Source of the DNA: Janthinobacterium sp. 344
GTDB taxonomy: Bacteria > Pseudomonadota > Gammaproteobacteria > Burkholderiales > Burkholderiaceae_D
DNA length: 64,000 nucleotides
Direction: 5' to 3'
Assembly: GCF_900112025.1 (NCBI RefSeq)
Contig: NZ_FOKL01000004.1
Coordinates: 135,344-199,343, forward strand
Below the pieces are notes generated by a model. It ran no database searches. It had not been told where the DNA came from and saw only the letters and a list, made by a program, of their open reading frames with translations. Position 1 is the first letter of the stretch. The number at the start of each line of letters is the position of its first letter. Made by a program: the position numbers and the translations under genes. Shown here piece after piece: positions 9,633 to 18,657 of the stretch.

Positions 9633-10456
9633 AGGGCACCGCGCAGCTGCGCCAGCAAGTCCTGCGTCTGCGGCCGCACGCCGCGCCACACGTAAAACGC
9701 TTCGGCCGCCTGCTCCACCAGCATGCCGAGGCCGTCGCGCACCTGCGCGCCATGCTGGGCGGCAAAGTCCATGAAGACGGTGGGCTGCGCGCCATACATC
9801 ATGTCCAGCGCCAGGGTCTGGCTGCCGAAGATCGTGACGGGCACGGGCGGCAAGTCGCCCGCCAGGCTGGCCGAAGTGGCGTTGATGACAATATCAAATG
9901 GCCCTTCGGGCTGCTCGAAACCGCCGGCGCGCAGCTGCTCAGGATGCTTCAAGGCATCGGCGAACTGCGCCACCAGGGCCTCGGCCGTGGTGACGGTGCG
10001 GTTGGCAATGAACAGTTCCTGCGGCCCCTGCTCCAGCAAGGGCAGGATCACGCCGCGCGCGGCGCCGCCCGCGCCCAGCAGCAGGATACGCTTGCCGGCG
10101 ATGGCCACGCCCGCGTTGCGCACGATATCGGCCACCAGTCCCGCGCCATCGGTATTGTCGCCAAGAATGGCGTCGCCCTCGAAGCGCAGGGTGTTCACGG
10201 CGCCGGCCGCTTTGGCGCGCGGCGTCAGCTGCGTGGCCAGGGCGCAGGCGTCGAGCTTGAACGGTACCGTCACATTCGCGCCCTTGCCTCCTTCGGCGGC
10301 AAAGCTGCGCGCCGCCAGCGCAAAACCATCGAGCGGCGCCAGCCGGCGCGCGTACTCGATGGGCTCGCCTGTCTGCAAGGCGAAGGCGGCGTGGATCAGG
10401 GGCGACTTGCTGTGGGCGATGGGGTTGCCGAAGACGCAATATTGATCAGGATTCAT
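9629..10456 (-). CDS. aroE: Shikimate dehydrogenase
   Basis: A 275-residue NADP-dependent enzyme reducing 3-dehydroshikimate in aromatic amino-acid synthesis. N-terminal substrate site [19 protein letters not shown], catalytic Lys in [12 protein letters not shown], Asp in [11 protein letters not shown], and nucleotide-binding glycine loop [12 protein letters not shown]. The NRT motif of NADP specificity is present in [13 protein letters not shown]. The ATG at 10456 ([10 protein letters not shown]) is preferred; a TTG at 10471 would overlap the preceding stop by four bases and add five residues, which is also possible. Confidence 0.95.
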   Translation of the reverse strand: MNPDQYCVFGNPIAHSKSPLIHAAFALQTGEPIEYARRLAPLDGFALAARSFAAEGGKGANVTVPFKLDACALATQLTPRAKAAGAVNTLRFEGDAILGDNTDGAGLVADIVRNAGVAIAGKRILLLGAGGAARGVILPLLEQGPQELFIANRTVTTAEALVAQFADALKHPEQLRAGGFEQPEGPFDIVINATSASLAGDLPPVPVTIFGSQTLALDMMYGAQPTVFMDFAAQHGAQVRDGLGMLVEQAAEAFYVWRGVRPQTQDLLAQLRGAL

Positions 10457-10467
10457 ATCGTTTTTGC

Positions 10468-11385
10468 TCAATTGCTGCCGCCAGTCAGGTTAGCTTCCAT
10501 TTTTTCTTCGCGGGTAAATTTGAAGCGGGTGATGACGACCCACAGGTCATCCTTATCGCTCGACAACATATTCGGCGGGAAACGGCCGAACGGTGCGGCA
10601 CGGCGCACGATGGCCAGGGCGGCCGCGTCCAGCGCCGGATTGCCCGAACTGCGCTCGACGCGGGCGCCGCCTTCCTTCTGGTAAATCGTGCCATCCTGGA
10701 AGATCGGGATGTACACGACCAGCTCGCCATACATCTTGCGGCCATTCTTTTGCGGGAAATTCAGGGTGCCGATTTCCTCGATGCGCTTTTGCAGGGTCTT
10801 GTAGTACATGGCATAGCCGACCTCCTGCGTGCTGGGGGTAATGAAGGTCTTGCGCGGACGCTTGTTCTGGTCTTCCACGGTCTGGCTGATCTCGGCCGCC
10901 ATGCGGGCGATGGCCTTGCTGCTTTCCATCAGGTCCGAACCGCTGGCCAGGGGATTGGGTTTGTCTTTTTCCGTGACGGGCGCGGCGCTGTAGGGCGTGG
11001 GCCTGGCCGCCTGCGTCAGCAACTCCTGCTGCTTCTGTTCCAGCTCGGCGATGCGCCGGGCGCTGGCCTTGACGCTCTCGCCCTCTTCCACCTTGCGCAT
11101 GTCGGGCAAGGGTGACTTGGCGCGGCCCTTGTCGGCCTGGCCACCACCGTCCAGGCTGGCTTGCGCCAATGCGTCCGCCTTCAGCGGCTTGTTGGCATGC
11201 TTGGCATTGACCAGGATGACTTCCAGTCCGGGATCGGTGGCGACGGCCCGTTGCGGCGCCGGGGCGACAAAGTGCATCGCCAGCAAGGCGCCGTGCGCCA
11301 GCAGCGATGCCGCCACGGCAATCATCAGGAAACGATTCTCTCGGAAAGACTTCACGCGCAACCCAGTTCGCAACAAACACACCAT
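10468..11385 (-). CDS. TonB-family energy-transduction-like protein
   Basis: A 305-residue protein with one N-terminal membrane helix ([21 protein letters not shown]), a charged linker with a helical segment rich in Glu/Gln/Lys, and a C-terminal TonB_C-like domain ([20 protein letters not shown], then [20 protein letters not shown]). The topology is that of TonB/TolA proteins that span the periplasm. No exbB or exbD lies near, so it may use distant ExbBD. It sits 77 bases downstream of rnb and precedes aroE by 11 bases. Start is uncertain: ATG at 11385 or GTG at 11355; neither has a clear ribosome binding site. Confidence 0.8.
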   Translation of the reverse strand: MVCLLRTGLRVKSFRENRFLMIAVAASLLAHGALLAMHFVAPAPQRAVATDPGLEVILVNAKHANKPLKADALAQASLDGGGQADKGRAKSPLPDMRKVEEGESVKASARRIAELEQKQQELLTQAARPTPYSAAPVTEKDKPNPLASGSDLMESSKAIARMAAEISQTVEDQNKRPRKTFITPSTQEVGYAMYYKTLQKRIEEIGTLNFPQKNGRKMYGELVVYIPIFQDGTIYQKEGGARVERSSGNPALDAAALAIVRRAAPFGRFPPNMLSSDKDDLWVVITRFKFTREEKMEANLTGGSN

Positions 11386-11462
11386 ACAAGATGGCTGAAT
11401 TCTACGTCAAAGGGCGGTGCCGGCAACAGATTTCAGCACCGCCCCGCAGCGTTGGCTGCGCC

Positions 11463-13550
11463 TTATTTGACCTCGGGCTCGCTGACCACGTCTTCGCTGG
11501 CCAGTTCCGCCACTTCCGCGTCGGCGTCGCTGACCTGGTTGGCCGCCTCCGGCGAGGCGTCCGGCGCGGCGTCACCGTCGTCGGCGCCGTCGTCGCCCGC
11601 CTCTTCCTCGTAGTCGAGTTCGGCATCGGCCGCCGCGTCCGGCACGGCGGCGATTTCCAGCAGGCGCGCTTCGATGCTCAGGTCGACTTCATCCCAGCGC
11701 AGCAAGTCCAGTTTGACCTGGGCGCCGCGCGCCACCGACGGCATGCCTGGCAGCTTGATGACCAGCGGAATGTCGACCAGGCGCAGGATTTCGTCTTTGA
11801 GCACGACGGCATCGACCTGGCGCGCGTTTTCCTGGTGCAGCCAGCGCAAGCACCAGTAGCGTTCCATGTTCGACTGGAAATCACCATACGCGGCATACGC
11901 GGCGTCGAACGCCGAGACGATGGCGAACAGGTTCGCATCGCGCGGCTTGAAGGGTGCCACCAGCGGCGCCGTCACGCCATGCTCGGCGCAGGCGATGATT
12001 TGCCACTGGTTCACCAGATCGGTATACCGGCGCAAGGGCGAGGTGCTCCATGCGTACTGATCCACGCCCAGGCCCTGGTGCGGCGCCGCATGAGTGACCA
12101 TGCGCACCTGCATCTTTGCCGCCCAGCTATTGCCCGTGCCGCCGCCCTGGCTGCGGTAGATGCCCGGCACGCCATGGTCGTGCAGCATCTTGCCCCAGGT
12201 ACTGTTGGCAAAAATCATCAGTTCGGCGACGATCTTGTCCAGCGGCGCGCCACGCTTGCGGCGCGCCACGGTGACGATGTCGTTTTCCACATAGAAGTTG
12301 AAATCGACGCGGTTATTCTGTTCCGGCTTCAGGCCAAACGCTTCGCGCTTCTTCATGCGGCCCTGTTCCAGCTGCTGCGCCCATTGCCACAGGATGGCGA
12401 AGTCGGCCTTGTGTGGATAGTCTCCCTCGCCGCTGGCCAGCGTTTCCTCGTTGACCAGGTCGTCGAGCTGGTTGTGGCGCAAGTTGCTGGCGATGGGCAC
12501 CAGTTCGGCCACGGTGTGCGTGCTGACGACGGCCCACTCCGCTTTCGGGTCCAGCGTGGCGTACAGCGACAGGGCCGGGCACGTCGTGCCTTCCGCCAGG
12601 GTAAACGCATTGACGATTTCGTCCGGCAGCATGGTGATCTTGTCGCCCGGCATGTAGACGGTGGACATGCGCTGGCGCGCCATCTTGTCGATCACGTCTT
12701 CCGGGCGGATGCCCAGGCCCGGCGCGGCGATGTGGATGCCGACCTTGACCGTGCCGTCCGGCAACGGCTGCACGGAGAAGGCATCGTCGATCTCGGTCGT
12801 GGTCACGTCGTCGATGGAGAAGGCGGCCACGTCGGCCAGCGGCAGCTTGGCCGTGACGGACGGCACGGGCACGTTGGGGAAACCGGCGCCTTTCGGGAAA
12901 TTCTCGAAGAGGAATTTCGACAGGTGCAAGTCTTTCGGCGAAGCAATGCCACCGACGGCCAGCATCAGACGGGCCGGGGTCGTGTGCAATTCCGTGCACG
13001 CCGCTTCCAGCGCCTTGTATTCGATGGTGTTCTTGTCCGGCTTGAACAGCAGTTGCAGCACCATGGGCTGCATCGACGCGGGCAAGCGGTTCTGCTTCAG
13101 TTCTTCCACATAGCTTGCCTGCACCAGCGCCTGCTGTTTTTTCTTTTCGATGCCGGCCAATGCCGCCTTCAGCGACGCTTCCGGCGCCGCCTTGTAGCGG
13201 CCACGGCCCTTCTTGTAGAAATACACGGGCGCCGAATGCAGGGCCAGGATCAGGCCGGCCGCTTCCGGTGGCAAGGGGGCATGGCCGAAGTACTCGGCGC
13301 CCAGCTCGGCAAAGCCGAACTCGTCTTCGCCCGCCACTTCCCACAGGAAATCGAGGTCGATCTCTGCGGCAACGGCCTTGGCCTGTTCCAGCATCTCGGC
13401 CGGGGCCGGCTTTTCGTACTGCAGCAGCACGTCCTTGGTCTTGACCTTGGTGCGCTTGCCGCTGGCCATTTCGACCTGGTAGGCCTCACCCGCTTGCGAC
13501 AGGACCGTGCCGACCTTGAAATCGCCGGATTCTTCAAAAAATAGATTCAT
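11463..13550 (-). CDS. rnb: RNB-domain exoribonuclease (RNase II/R family)
   Basis: A 695-residue 3'-5' exoribonuclease. The RNB catalytic domain shows AFSIDDVTTTEIDDAFSV with the acidic residues that bind magnesium, HIAAPGLGIRPED, and later the Y-R cluster QYAWSTSPLRRYTDLVNQWQ. An N-terminal small beta-barrel region (FKVGTVLSQAGEAYQVEMAS) replaces the typical cold-shock domains. The C-terminus is a very acidic tail (residues about 650-695, EDGDAAPD-like). Closest to the shorter beta-proteobacterial RNase II-like proteins rather than full RNase R. It starts two bases after the ubiC stop. Confidence 0.9.
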   Translation of the reverse strand: MNLFFEESGDFKVGTVLSQAGEAYQVEMASGKRTKVKTKDVLLQYEKPAPAEMLEQAKAVAAEIDLDFLWEVAGEDEFGFAELGAEYFGHAPLPPEAAGLILALHSAPVYFYKKGRGRYKAAPEASLKAALAGIEKKKQQALVQASYVEELKQNRLPASMQPMVLQLLFKPDKNTIEYKALEAACTELHTTPARLMLAVGGIASPKDLHLSKFLFENFPKGAGFPNVPVPSVTAKLPLADVAAFSIDDVTTTEIDDAFSVQPLPDGTVKVGIHIAAPGLGIRPEDVIDKMARQRMSTVYMPGDKITMLPDEIVNAFTLAEGTTCPALSLYATLDPKAEWAVVSTHTVAELVPIASNLRHNQLDDLVNEETLASGEGDYPHKADFAILWQWAQQLEQGRMKKREAFGLKPEQNNRVDFNFYVENDIVTVARRKRGAPLDKIVAELMIFANSTWGKMLHDHGVPGIYRSQGGGTGNSWAAKMQVRMVTHAAPHQGLGVDQYAWSTSPLRRYTDLVNQWQIIACAEHGVTAPLVAPFKPRDANLFAIVSAFDAAYAAYGDFQSNMERYWCLRWLHQENARQVDAVVLKDEILRLVDIPLVIKLPGMPSVARGAQVKLDLLRWDEVDLSIEARLLEIAAVPDAAADAELDYEEEAGDDGADDGDAAPDASPEAANQVSDADAEVAELASEDVVSEPEVK

Positions 13551-13552
13551 TG

Positions 13553-14167
13553 TTATGCTTTGTTTATTAATGTGTCGGTTGCAACGGTGCGAGGCATGAC
13601 ACTCAGCTCAAACACCGCCGGCAAAAATACTTCCGTTACCAGCAGCAAACCCTGGTGACGCTGATACAGGCAGCGCCGGGCAAAAAACAGCGACTTGGCG
13701 TCACAGCGCGCCCCTTCCAGGGCCAGCGCCGCCTGCGCCCGCCGCACCAGCGGATGGCCGGCGCGCAAACGGGCAAATTCGAGTGCGCCACGCCGCACCA
13801 TGCGGTCGCCGAACAGGGTCGTGCCCAGCGAGCGCTCGCCCAGCGCGGAAAACAGGGGCCAGTCAGTGGCCGTCGCCTGCATCGGCACGACCGTGTGGCC
13901 AAACACGGCAGGCTTATTATCACACCGCAACAGCACTTCACGTTCCCAGACCCGGCCCGCGCGGTGCAGGCCGATGCTGGCCGCTTCATCGCTGAGGCAA
14001 CGCGCCGTTTCCTGATGCAAACATTGCACGCGGAATGCCTGGCTATGCGCTTTCAGCTTGGCCGTCAGCGAACCGCCCCCCGTCAGCCAGTGGCGCAAGG
14101 CGGGCGGTGCATTGACGGCATTCACGTGGCCATGCCATTGCGCCTGGCGCAGCGAACCCGGCCTCAC
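13553..14167 (-). CDS. ubiC: Chorismate--pyruvate lyase
   Basis: A 204-residue enzyme making 4-hydroxybenzoate from chorismate for ubiquinone synthesis. Family features: LRHWLTGGGSLTAKLKAHS near the N-terminus, VWEREVLLRCDNKPAVFGHT in the centre and LGTTLFGDRMVRRGALEFAR near the C-terminus; the Arg and Glu that bind chorismate carboxylates are in these motifs. GTG at 14167 overlaps the yqiA stop by four bases and is favoured over further upstream codons that lie in yqiA. Part of the mpl-yqiA-ubiC-rnb series. Confidence 0.9.
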   Translation of the reverse strand: MRPGSLRQAQWHGHVNAVNAPPALRHWLTGGGSLTAKLKAHSQAFRVQCLHQETARCLSDEAASIGLHRAGRVWEREVLLRCDNKPAVFGHTVVPMQATATDWPLFSALGERSLGTTLFGDRMVRRGALEFARLRAGHPLVRRAQAALALEGARCDAKSLFFARRCLYQRHQGLLLVTEVFLPAVFELSVMPRTVATDTLINKA

Positions 14168-14748
14168 CGGCCGTTTTCCACGTCGACGCCGCAAAAGGCC
14201 AGCGCCGGCGCCACGTAATCGGCAAATTCGCTGATGCCGTGATCGCTGCCCTCGATGACGATCTGGCGCGTCCCTGGATAATGCGCCAGCATGTCGCGGT
14301 AGTCGAGCACTTCATCGCCGGTGGCGGCGATCAGGAAGTACCGTTGCGGCTCAGTAATTTTCTCTACGGCAAATGCGCGCAGCTCATCGATATACGCGCG
14401 CTTGAACTCGAAGGGCTTGTCCGAATGGAACTCGGTCGTCACGCCCACATGCTGCTCCAGGTCGATCAGGGGCACGATGGCGGGATTGAGCAGCACGGCG
14501 CGGCAGCCGAGCCGTTCGGCCAGCCAGGTGGCGTAATAGCCGCCCAGCGAGGAGCCGATGATCGTCAGGTCGGCCGGCGCCACGTCCTTGACCAGCGACA
14601 GGGCCAACTCGATGGCCAGCTTGGGCGACGCCGGCAATTGCGGGCACAGCCACTCTGCCTCGCGGCCCAGCGCCTGCATCTGTGCGGCCAGCAGGCGCGA
14701 CTTCATCGACAGCGGCGACGAGCGGAATCCATGCAGGTACAGAATCAT
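14164..14748 (-). CDS. yqiA: YqiA-type alpha/beta-hydrolase esterase
   Basis: A 194-residue small esterase of the UPF0227 family. The oxyanion and nucleophile regions are visible: ILYLHGFRSSPLSMKS at the start, the nucleophile elbow TIIGSSLGGYYATWLAE with the central Ser, Asp in AATGDEVLDYRDML and the His in EGSDHGISEFADY. In E. coli YqiA hydrolyses acyl-CoA-like esters in vitro; its role is unclear. Overlaps mpl by four bases at its start (ATGA) and ubiC by four at its end. Confidence 0.88.
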   Translation of the reverse strand: MILYLHGFRSSPLSMKSRLLAAQMQALGREAEWLCPQLPASPKLAIELALSLVKDVAPADLTIIGSSLGGYYATWLAERLGCRAVLLNPAIVPLIDLEQHVGVTTEFHSDKPFEFKRAYIDELRAFAVEKITEPQRYFLIAATGDEVLDYRDMLAHYPGTRQIVIEGSDHGISEFADYVAPALAFCGVDVENGR

Positions 14749-16121
14749 CGGCCTAGCGCCTCCAGCAACTTCTGGTGCACGCCGCCAAAGCCGCCATTGC
14801 TCATGACGACGATCTGGTCGCCGGGACGGGCGCTTGCCACCACGGCCGCCACCAAGGCATCGATATCTTCATAGGCGCTGGCGATCTTGCCCAGCGGCGC
14901 CAGCGCGTCGCCCAGGCTCCAGCCCAGCGCTTGCTGGCTGCCGAAGCCGAAGACCAGGTCCGCATCCTTCAGGCTGCCTGGCAGCGCATCTTTCATGGCG
15001 CCCAGCTTCATGGTGTTCGAGCGCGGCTCCAGCACGGCCAGGATGCGGGCGCTGCCGCCAACTTTTTGCCGCAAGCCGCCCACGGTGGTGGCAATCGCCG
15101 TCGGGTGGTGGGCGAAATCATCGTACACGGTAATATTGTTGACGACGCCGCGCACTTCCATGCGACGCTTGACGCTCTCGAACGTGGCCAGCGAGGCGCA
15201 CGCCTGGCCAATCGGCACGCCCACGTGGCGGGCGGCGGCGATGGCGGCCAGCGCATTGCTGCGGTTGTGCTTGCCGGTCAGGGCCCACGCCACGTGGCCT
15301 TCCTGCCGGCCATTGAAGAACACGTCGAAGCTGCCGTCGGCCTGTTCTTGTAGTTGCCAGTTGGCATCGTGGCCGAAACTTTCCTTTTCGCTCCAGCAAC
15401 CGCGCGCCAGCACCCGCTGCAACGACGCTTCGTCGCCATTGAAGACGAGGCGGCCAATGCCGGGCACGGTGCGCACCAGGTGGTGGAATTGCGTTTCGAT
15501 CGCATGCAGATCGGGGAAGATGTCGGCGTGATCATATTCCAGGTTGTTCATGACGGCCGTCTTCGCATGGTAATGCACGAATTTGCTGCGCTTGTCGAAG
15601 AAGGCCGTATCGTATTCATCGGCTTCGATGACGAAGAAGTCCGAATCGGCGCTCTTGCCGTCGATCTTGCCGCTGAGGCGGGCGGAAATGCCAAAGTTCA
15701 TCGGCACGCCGCCGATCAGGAAGCCCGGCGCATAGCCCGCGTCTTCGAGTATCCACGCCAGCATGGCGGAGGTGGTCGTCTTGCCATGCGTGCCGGCCAC
15801 GGCCAGCACCCACTTGTTGCGTAATATATGTTCGCCGATCCACTGCGGGCCGGATACATACGGCAGGCTACGGTTGAGAATCTCTTCCACCAGCGGGTTG
15901 CCACGCGATACCACATTGCCAATCACATACAAATCCGGATTCAGCCTCGTTTGTTCGGGGTCGAAGCCCTGGATCAGTTCGATTCCCTGCGATTCCAGCT
16001 GGGTGCTCATCGGCGGATAGACGTTGGCATCGCAGCCGGTGACTTTATGGCCGGCTTCCTTGGCCAAGACGGCCAGGCCGCCCATGAAGGTACCGCAAAT
16101 GCCGAGGATATGAATATGCAT
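14745..16121 (-). CDS. mpl: UDP-N-acetylmuramate:L-alanyl-gamma-D-glutamyl-meso-diaminopimelate ligase
   Basis: A 458-residue Mur-ligase family enzyme recycling the tripeptide released from peptidoglycan. N-terminal Rossmann motif HILGICGTFMGGLAVLAKE, ATP loop in AVAGTHGKTTTSAMLAWI, and central FFVIEADEYDTAFFDKRSKF. C-terminal Mur domain contains YDDFAHHPTAIATTV. The catalytic lysine region and length match Mpl rather than MurC (which lacks the CGTFMGG signature). AmpD, which cleaves the same recycled material, is encoded at 30.7 kb. Confidence 0.95.
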   Translation of the reverse strand: MHIHILGICGTFMGGLAVLAKEAGHKVTGCDANVYPPMSTQLESQGIELIQGFDPEQTRLNPDLYVIGNVVSRGNPLVEEILNRSLPYVSGPQWIGEHILRNKWVLAVAGTHGKTTTSAMLAWILEDAGYAPGFLIGGVPMNFGISARLSGKIDGKSADSDFFVIEADEYDTAFFDKRSKFVHYHAKTAVMNNLEYDHADIFPDLHAIETQFHHLVRTVPGIGRLVFNGDEASLQRVLARGCWSEKESFGHDANWQLQEQADGSFDVFFNGRQEGHVAWALTGKHNRSNALAAIAAARHVGVPIGQACASLATFESVKRRMEVRGVVNNITVYDDFAHHPTAIATTVGGLRQKVGGSARILAVLEPRSNTMKLGAMKDALPGSLKDADLVFGFGSQQALGWSLGDALAPLGKIASAYEDIDALVAAVVASARPGDQIVVMSNGGFGGVHQKLLEALGR

Positions 16122-16256
16122 GTGATCAGTGCGAAAGGTGCGCGGTGAACGCGGTTAAGTAACGGTTAAGCCAGTAATACGCCGGGATAAAAAACAGCAA
16201 GTGTGAGATTTTACCCGACGCCATGGCTTTTTCCGCTTCGGAGTATCATCTCGGTC

Positions 16257-16898
16257 ATGACGACTGATGCATTTGACGATAGCGCGCTGCTGCGCCTGGA
16301 AATTGCCGCCGCTGCCGCGCGCCTGGTGGCGCAGGACGGCGCCGACTATGCCAGCGCCAAGCGCAAGGCGGCGCGGCAGGTGCTGGGCGATGCGCCCGGC
16401 CGGCCCAATGTACTGCCCGACAACGACCTGATCGAGGAGCAGGTGCGCCAATATAACGCCCTGTTCCTGGCCGACAGCCAGCCGGCGCGCCTGTTTCAGC
16501 TGCGCACGATTGCGCTGCAGGTGATGGAAGCGTTGCAACAATTCCATCCCCTGCTCAGCGGCCCCGTGCTCAATGGCACGGCCGGCCCGCACGACGAGAT
16601 CTATCTGCAGCTGTTTGCCGAGAGCGCCAAGGATATCCACATCTTCCTGCTGAATAAAAATGTGCTGCTCGACATGTCGGAAAGCCCGCATTTCAAGGGA
16701 GCGCGTTATGATGCGGTCGAGACCGCCAGTTTCCTGTGGAAAAACGAAGGCGTGCACGCGGCCATGTATGCGCTCGACGACATGCGCGGCGCGCTGAAGC
16801 CCAGGGACGGGAAGGTGCTGCGCACCGACATCGCGGGGCTGCGCGGCCTGCTCGCCGCCAGCCTGGCCGCACGGCAAGCGGATCATCCTGACCACTGA
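16257..16898 (+). CDS. Conserved hypothetical protein, betaproteobacterial
   Basis: A 213-residue soluble protein, divergent from mpl, starting at 16257 (MTTDAFDDSALLRLEI). It is predicted largely helical, without signal peptide or membrane segment. Notable segments are DYASAKRKAARQVLG, LPDNDLIEEQVRQYNALF, LNGTAGPHDEIYLQLFAESA and HIFLLNKNVLL. A nucleotidyltransferase-like fold is possible because of the spaced acidic residues, but no G-S motif is seen. Orthologues are often next to mpl and have been mis-named by that neighbourhood; I do not assign a function. Confidence 0.7.
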   Translation: MTTDAFDDSALLRLEIAAAAARLVAQDGADYASAKRKAARQVLGDAPGRPNVLPDNDLIEEQVRQYNALFLADSQPARLFQLRTIALQVMEALQQFHPLLSGPVLNGTAGPHDEIYLQLFAESAKDIHIFLLNKNVLLDMSESPHFKGARYDAVETASFLWKNEGVHAAMYALDDMRGALKPRDGKVLRTDIAGLRGLLAASLAARQADHPDH

Positions 16899-16925
16899 TA
16901 TAGATAGAAGATAGATTAGAGAACC

Positions 16926-17477
16926 ATGACAAAAAAGAACTGGATCGCCTGCGCCGTCGTTGCCCTGATGTTTGGCGGCATGGGTGCATATGTGGGCATG
17001 CACAAGGAGAAGGAAAAAGCAGGGCCGCTGACGACCACCATCGCGCCTGGCGCGACGGGTCCCGTCAATGAACTGTATGCGCTGTCGCTGCCCGACGCGG
17101 CAGGCGCCACGCAAGCCTTGTCACAATGGAAAGGCAAAAACTTGCTGGTGAATTTCTGGGCGCCGTGGTGCCCGCCCTGCGTGGAAGAAATGCCGGAGCT
17201 GTCCGAAGTGCAAGGCCACTACGCGGCAAAAAACCTGCAGGTGATCGGCATCGGCATCGATTCGGCCAGCAATATTGCCACGTTTGCCAGCAAGTTCAAG
17301 ATCGCCTATCCGGTGTACGTGTCCGGCATGAGCGGCACCGACCTGTCGCGCCATTTTGGCAATGCCACGGGCGGTTTGCCCTTTACGGTGCTGATCGGCG
17401 CCGATGGCGAAGTCAAAAAGACCTATCTGGGGCGCTTGAAATTTGATCAGTTGCGCGCCGATCTGGACAATTTGTAA
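16926..17477 (+). CDS. TlpA-family periplasmic thiol:disulfide oxidoreductase
   Basis: A 183-residue thioredoxin-fold protein. An uncleaved or cleaved N-terminal hydrophobic segment (WIACAVVALMFGGMGAYVGM) would place it at the periplasmic face. The redox motif is in FWAPWCPPCVEEMPEL; the cis-Pro loop is in GGLPFTVLIGADG. Such proteins reduce apocytochrome c cysteines or other disulfides. It follows the hypothetical gene by 27 bases and precedes aroQ by 82, an arrangement common in this lineage. Confidence 0.88.
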   Translation: MTKKNWIACAVVALMFGGMGAYVGMHKEKEKAGPLTTTIAPGATGPVNELYALSLPDAAGATQALSQWKGKNLLVNFWAPWCPPCVEEMPELSEVQGHYAAKNLQVIGIGIDSASNIATFASKFKIAYPVYVSGMSGTDLSRHFGNATGGLPFTVLIGADGEVKKTYLGRLKFDQLRADLDNL

Positions 17478-17559
17478 ATTCGGAGCGTGCTTTTTTCTCT
17501 TGCCAATGCGTATCTTTGGCGGCAAAATGCGGAACTTTCGCTAAAACGGTCTTCCATAC

Positions 17560-17997
17560 ATGGCAAAAAACCTCCTTCTGCTCAACGGCCCCAACCTGAA
17601 TTTGCTGGGGACGCGCGAGCCTGAGGTCTACGGCGCCAGCACCTTGGCCGATATCGAACAGGCAGCGATGGCGCAAGCCATGGCGGCCGGTGCCGACCTG
17701 GTCTGCTTTCAAAGCAACCATGAAGGCGCGCTGATCGACCGCATCCATGCCGCGCGAGCGGAAGGGATCGATGCCATTGTCATCAATCCGGGCGGCCTGA
17801 CCCATACCAGCGTCGCCTTGCGCGATGCGCTGGCCGGGGTCGCCATCCCGTTTGTGGAAGTGCATATCTCGAATATTTATCAACGCGAAACGTTTCGACA
17901 TCACTCATTTCTCAGCGCGATCGCGCAGGGGACGATCTGCGGGCTAGGTATCGATGGATATCGGTTTGCCATCGACTTTGCGCTTAAAAAACGTTAA
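17560..17997 (+). CDS. aroQ: Type II 3-dehydroquinate dehydratase
   Basis: A 145-residue dodecameric enzyme dehydrating 3-dehydroquinate in the shikimate pathway. N-terminal signature [20 protein letters not shown] carries the Asn and Tyr/Arg lid residues; [16 protein letters not shown] carries the catalytic His-region; [17 protein letters not shown] and [19 protein letters not shown] complete the active site. aroE lies about 7 kb away on the other strand. Followed by accB 91 bases downstream. Confidence 0.96.
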   Translation: MAKNLLLLNGPNLNLLGTREPEVYGASTLADIEQAAMAQAMAAGADLVCFQSNHEGALIDRIHAARAEGIDAIVINPGGLTHTSVALRDALAGVAIPFVEVHISNIYQRETFRHHSFLSAIAQGTICGLGIDGYRFAIDFALKKR

Positions 17998-18088
17998 TCT
18001 ACGCGATCTGCACGCATTTAGCGCGGCGATAGGTTCTTGGACATCACCGCATCACTCATAAAACAAACTACATTCCTAGGGGTTTTAC

Positions 18089-18556
18089 ATGGATCTACGA
18101 AAACTCAAGACCTTGATCGACCTGGTCGCCGAATCGGATATCGCAGAGCTGGAAGTTACCGAAGGCGAAAGCAAGGTTCGCATCGTCAAATCGTCGGCCA
18201 TGCCGCAAAACCAGATGGTCATGATGCAGCCGCAAGGCATGCCCGCCCAATACCAGCCAGCCGCGCCAGCGGCCGCGCCGGCACCGGCTGCCGCCGCCGT
18301 CGTGGTGGCCGCCGAGCCAACCGGCTATGTGGTCAAGTCGCCGATGGTCGGCACCTTCTACCGCTCCTCCGCCCCTGGCAGCGCCGCCTATGTTGAAGTG
18401 GGCTCGACCGTCAAGGAAGGTGATACCCTGTGCATCATCGAAGCGATGAAGCTCCTGAATGAAATCGACTCCGATAAAGCCGGCGTCGTGACCCAGATCC
18501 TGGTCGAAAACGGCCAACCGGTCGAATTCGGTCAACCCTTGTTTGTGATCGGCTAA
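18089..18556 (+). CDS. accB: Biotin carboxyl carrier protein of acetyl-CoA carboxylase
   Basis: A 155-residue BCCP. An N-terminal dimerisation segment ([20 protein letters not shown]) is joined by an Ala/Pro-rich linker (residues about 52-75) to a C-terminal biotinyl domain. The biotinylated lysine is Lys121 in EAMKLLNEI, and the thumb region is in [17 protein letters not shown] strong ribosome binding site (AGGGG) precedes the ATG. Co-directional with accC 101 bases downstream, the usual accBC operon. Confidence 0.97.
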   Translation: MDLRKLKTLIDLVAESDIAELEVTEGESKVRIVKSSAMPQNQMVMMQPQGMPAQYQPAAPAAAPAPAAAAVVVAAEPTGYVVKSPMVGTFYRSSAPGSAAYVEVGSTVKEGDTLCIIEAMKLLNEIDSDKAGVVTQILVENGQPVEFGQPLFVIG

Positions 18557-18657
18557 AACCCAGTCCACACGGCCGGCAACGGCCGTTTGCAGTTTTAGCC
18601 CCTCACACTTGTTGTTTCGCCGGCTCGCCGGCTCTCACAGACATACGCGAACCTACC

